A DNA stretch of 16,256 nucleotides, from assembly GCA_029856055.1 (NCBI GenBank), contig JAHQWF010000014.1, forward strand, positions 1 to 16,256, given 5' to 3'. This DNA comes from Candidatus Njordarchaeota archaeon. GTDB lineage: Archaea > Asgardarchaeota > Njordarchaeia > Njordarchaeales > Njordarchaeaceae. The translations under genes were made by a program, and so were the position numbers. Under the pieces are notes generated by a model. The model ran no database searches and had not been told where the DNA came from. It worked only from the letters and a program-made list of their open reading frames with translations. Shown here piece by piece: positions 15,273 through 16,256 of this stretch; positions within the stretch are counted from its first letter, which is position 1; every line of letters begins with the position of its first letter.

Positions 15273-16185
15273 GTGGTATTTGTTCTAACAGCAGGACATA
15301 TTCTCATGGATATAAGAATACTAGTTGATGAATTCGCAACACCAGACAGAGAAAGCAAAATAATAGGAATGAGCAGAGGGCTAGGAGGCTCCGCTGCAAA
15401 CGTTGCGGTAGGAGTCGTTAGACTAGGTGGAAAAGCGAGGGTAGTTGGGAAAATAGGGATGGATAACTTTGGGCGACTAGCTGTAGAAGAATTATTGATG
15501 AAGAAGGTTGATATAAGCGGAGTAAAAATTGATTTGCTTGGAGAAACAGGTTTCTCAATCGTATTAATCAATCAGCACGGCGAAGTTATATTTTATGGAC
15601 GAAAAGGATCAACAGAGAAACTGAGAATGGAGGAAATAAACGAAAATATGTGCGAAAACGTAGATTTCTTTCACATAGCAAGCCTGGGAAAAGAACTTGC
15701 CGAAGAAATCGCTAAAATAGCGAAAAAACACAACATAACAATATCATATGACCCAGGAAGAACAGTGATAAAAGAAGGATACAGCAAACTATCAAAAATA
15801 CTCAGACACATAGATATCCTCCTCGTAAACGAGAAAGAGGCACTGAGCCTAACAAACACAACAAGCATAGAAGACGCACTAGAATTCATCAAAAGAAAAA
15901 TAAATTGCGATACGATCATTAAACTCGGTAGCAAAGGAGCATACGTAATCCAGGGAAAAGAAGTAACACACATAAAACCATATAGAGTAAAAGCAATAGA
16001 CACAACGGGAGCAGGAGATGCTTTTGCAGCCGGACTAATAATTAGATACAGCGAGACAAAGGATCTGGTGGAAGCAGCAAAATATGGAAACGCAGTAGCA
16101 GCACTAAAAAGTACAGAGATTAGGAGCACAAGAAATACCAACAAAGAGCGAAGTGGAAGAATTCCTGAAAAAACATGGTATATAA
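15273..16185 (+). CDS. PfkB/ribokinase-family sugar kinase, frame interrupted near the C-terminus
   Basis: Starts at GTG 15273, 6 nt after the aldolase stop; GTGATGAT just before it can serve as ribosome site, suggesting coupled translation. The PfkB family transfers phosphate from ATP (sometimes ADP) to a sugar or sugar phosphate. Visible marks are the N-terminal signature GGSAANVAVGVVRLGG near residues 37-52, the LLVNEKEA motif, and DTTGAGDAFAAG with catalytic-base D249. The uninterrupted frame runs to 16241 but its last 43 residues (from residue 280) are unlike the family. Omitting one A of the A5 run 16106-16110 gives VQRLGAQEIPTKSEVEEFL, then KKHGI and a stop at 16183-16185, a typical PfkB ending and a 303-residue protein. 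Candidate substrates are fructose 6-phosphate (with the neighbouring aldolase), 2-keto-3-deoxygluconate, ribose or a nucleoside; I cannot decide among them from the sequence. Confidence 0.85.
16106..16110 (+). other. A5 run at the kinase frame break
   Basis: CTA AAA AGT ACA GAG is the existing frame. With four A residues it becomes CTA AAA GTA CAG AGA TTA GGA, which restores the conserved end of the kinase. The shift needed is opposite in sign to that in the aldolase. Confidence 0.7.
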
Positions 16186-16256
16186 CTATAATTATATATT
16201 TTCAAAAAAGAATTAAAATATTCTCAAACCAAATACTTTAATATATAATTCCGAAG

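Overview
The window looks like a chromosomal segment of an AT-rich, hyperthermophilic crenarchaeon. The evidence is heavy use of AGA/AGG/ATA codons, archaeal TATA boxes about 30 nt upstream of starts (some transcripts apparently leaderless), GGTG-type ribosome binding sites, T-rich terminators, and an archaeal-type class I aldolase. I infer the order Desulfurococcales (Staphylothermus-like); the sequence alone does not prove it.

Layout. Bases 2-206 hold the frameshifted 3' end of an unidentified gene. Bases 340-4914 encode a 1524-residue exported, C-terminally anchored surface protein: a glycoside-hydrolase-like barrel, a GATase-like domain, a NosD-type beta-helix and Ig-like domains. A 417-nt AT-rich spacer follows, ending in a long perfect-stem hairpin (about 5215-5319) that probably forms the leader of the next gene. 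Bases 5332-10806 encode a 1824-residue N-terminally anchored protein with more than 25 thrombospondin-type-3-like calcium motifs, interrupted by two related CBM-like domains, a CARDB-like domain and a PKD domain. It ends in an unrecognised region of about 560 residues with a hydrophobic hairpin. Bases 10907-11800 encode an EamA/DMT transporter. Converging on it from the minus strand (13111-11918) is a decayed gene that joins a ribbon-helix-helix antitoxin-like N-terminus to a beta-helix, type-3 repeats and a C-terminal membrane anchor. Bases 13374-14258 encode an unknown multi-pass membrane protein. Bases 14446-16185 form a two-gene sugar-phosphate operon: a DhnA-family class I aldolase and a PfkB-family kinase.

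How the genes relate. The two giant genes and the pseudogene share modules (beta-helix ending in an NYW(D/G)D motif, DxDxDG repeats, single membrane anchors), so the region reads as an accessory locus for large cell-surface glycoproteins that recombine modules. The aldolase and kinase are probably co-transcribed and would fit consecutive steps of hexose phosphate metabolism.

An important caveat is reading-frame breaks. The aldolase is broken by a 6-A run near its start and needs a -1 shift. The kinase is broken by a 5-A run near its end and needs a +1 shift. The pseudogene has several breaks, one at a 3-G run. The first partial gene has one too. These could be assembly homopolymer errors, real decay, or (most plausibly for the aldolase) recoding on a slippery A run. 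I saw no tRNA, rRNA, CRISPR array or intact mobile element.
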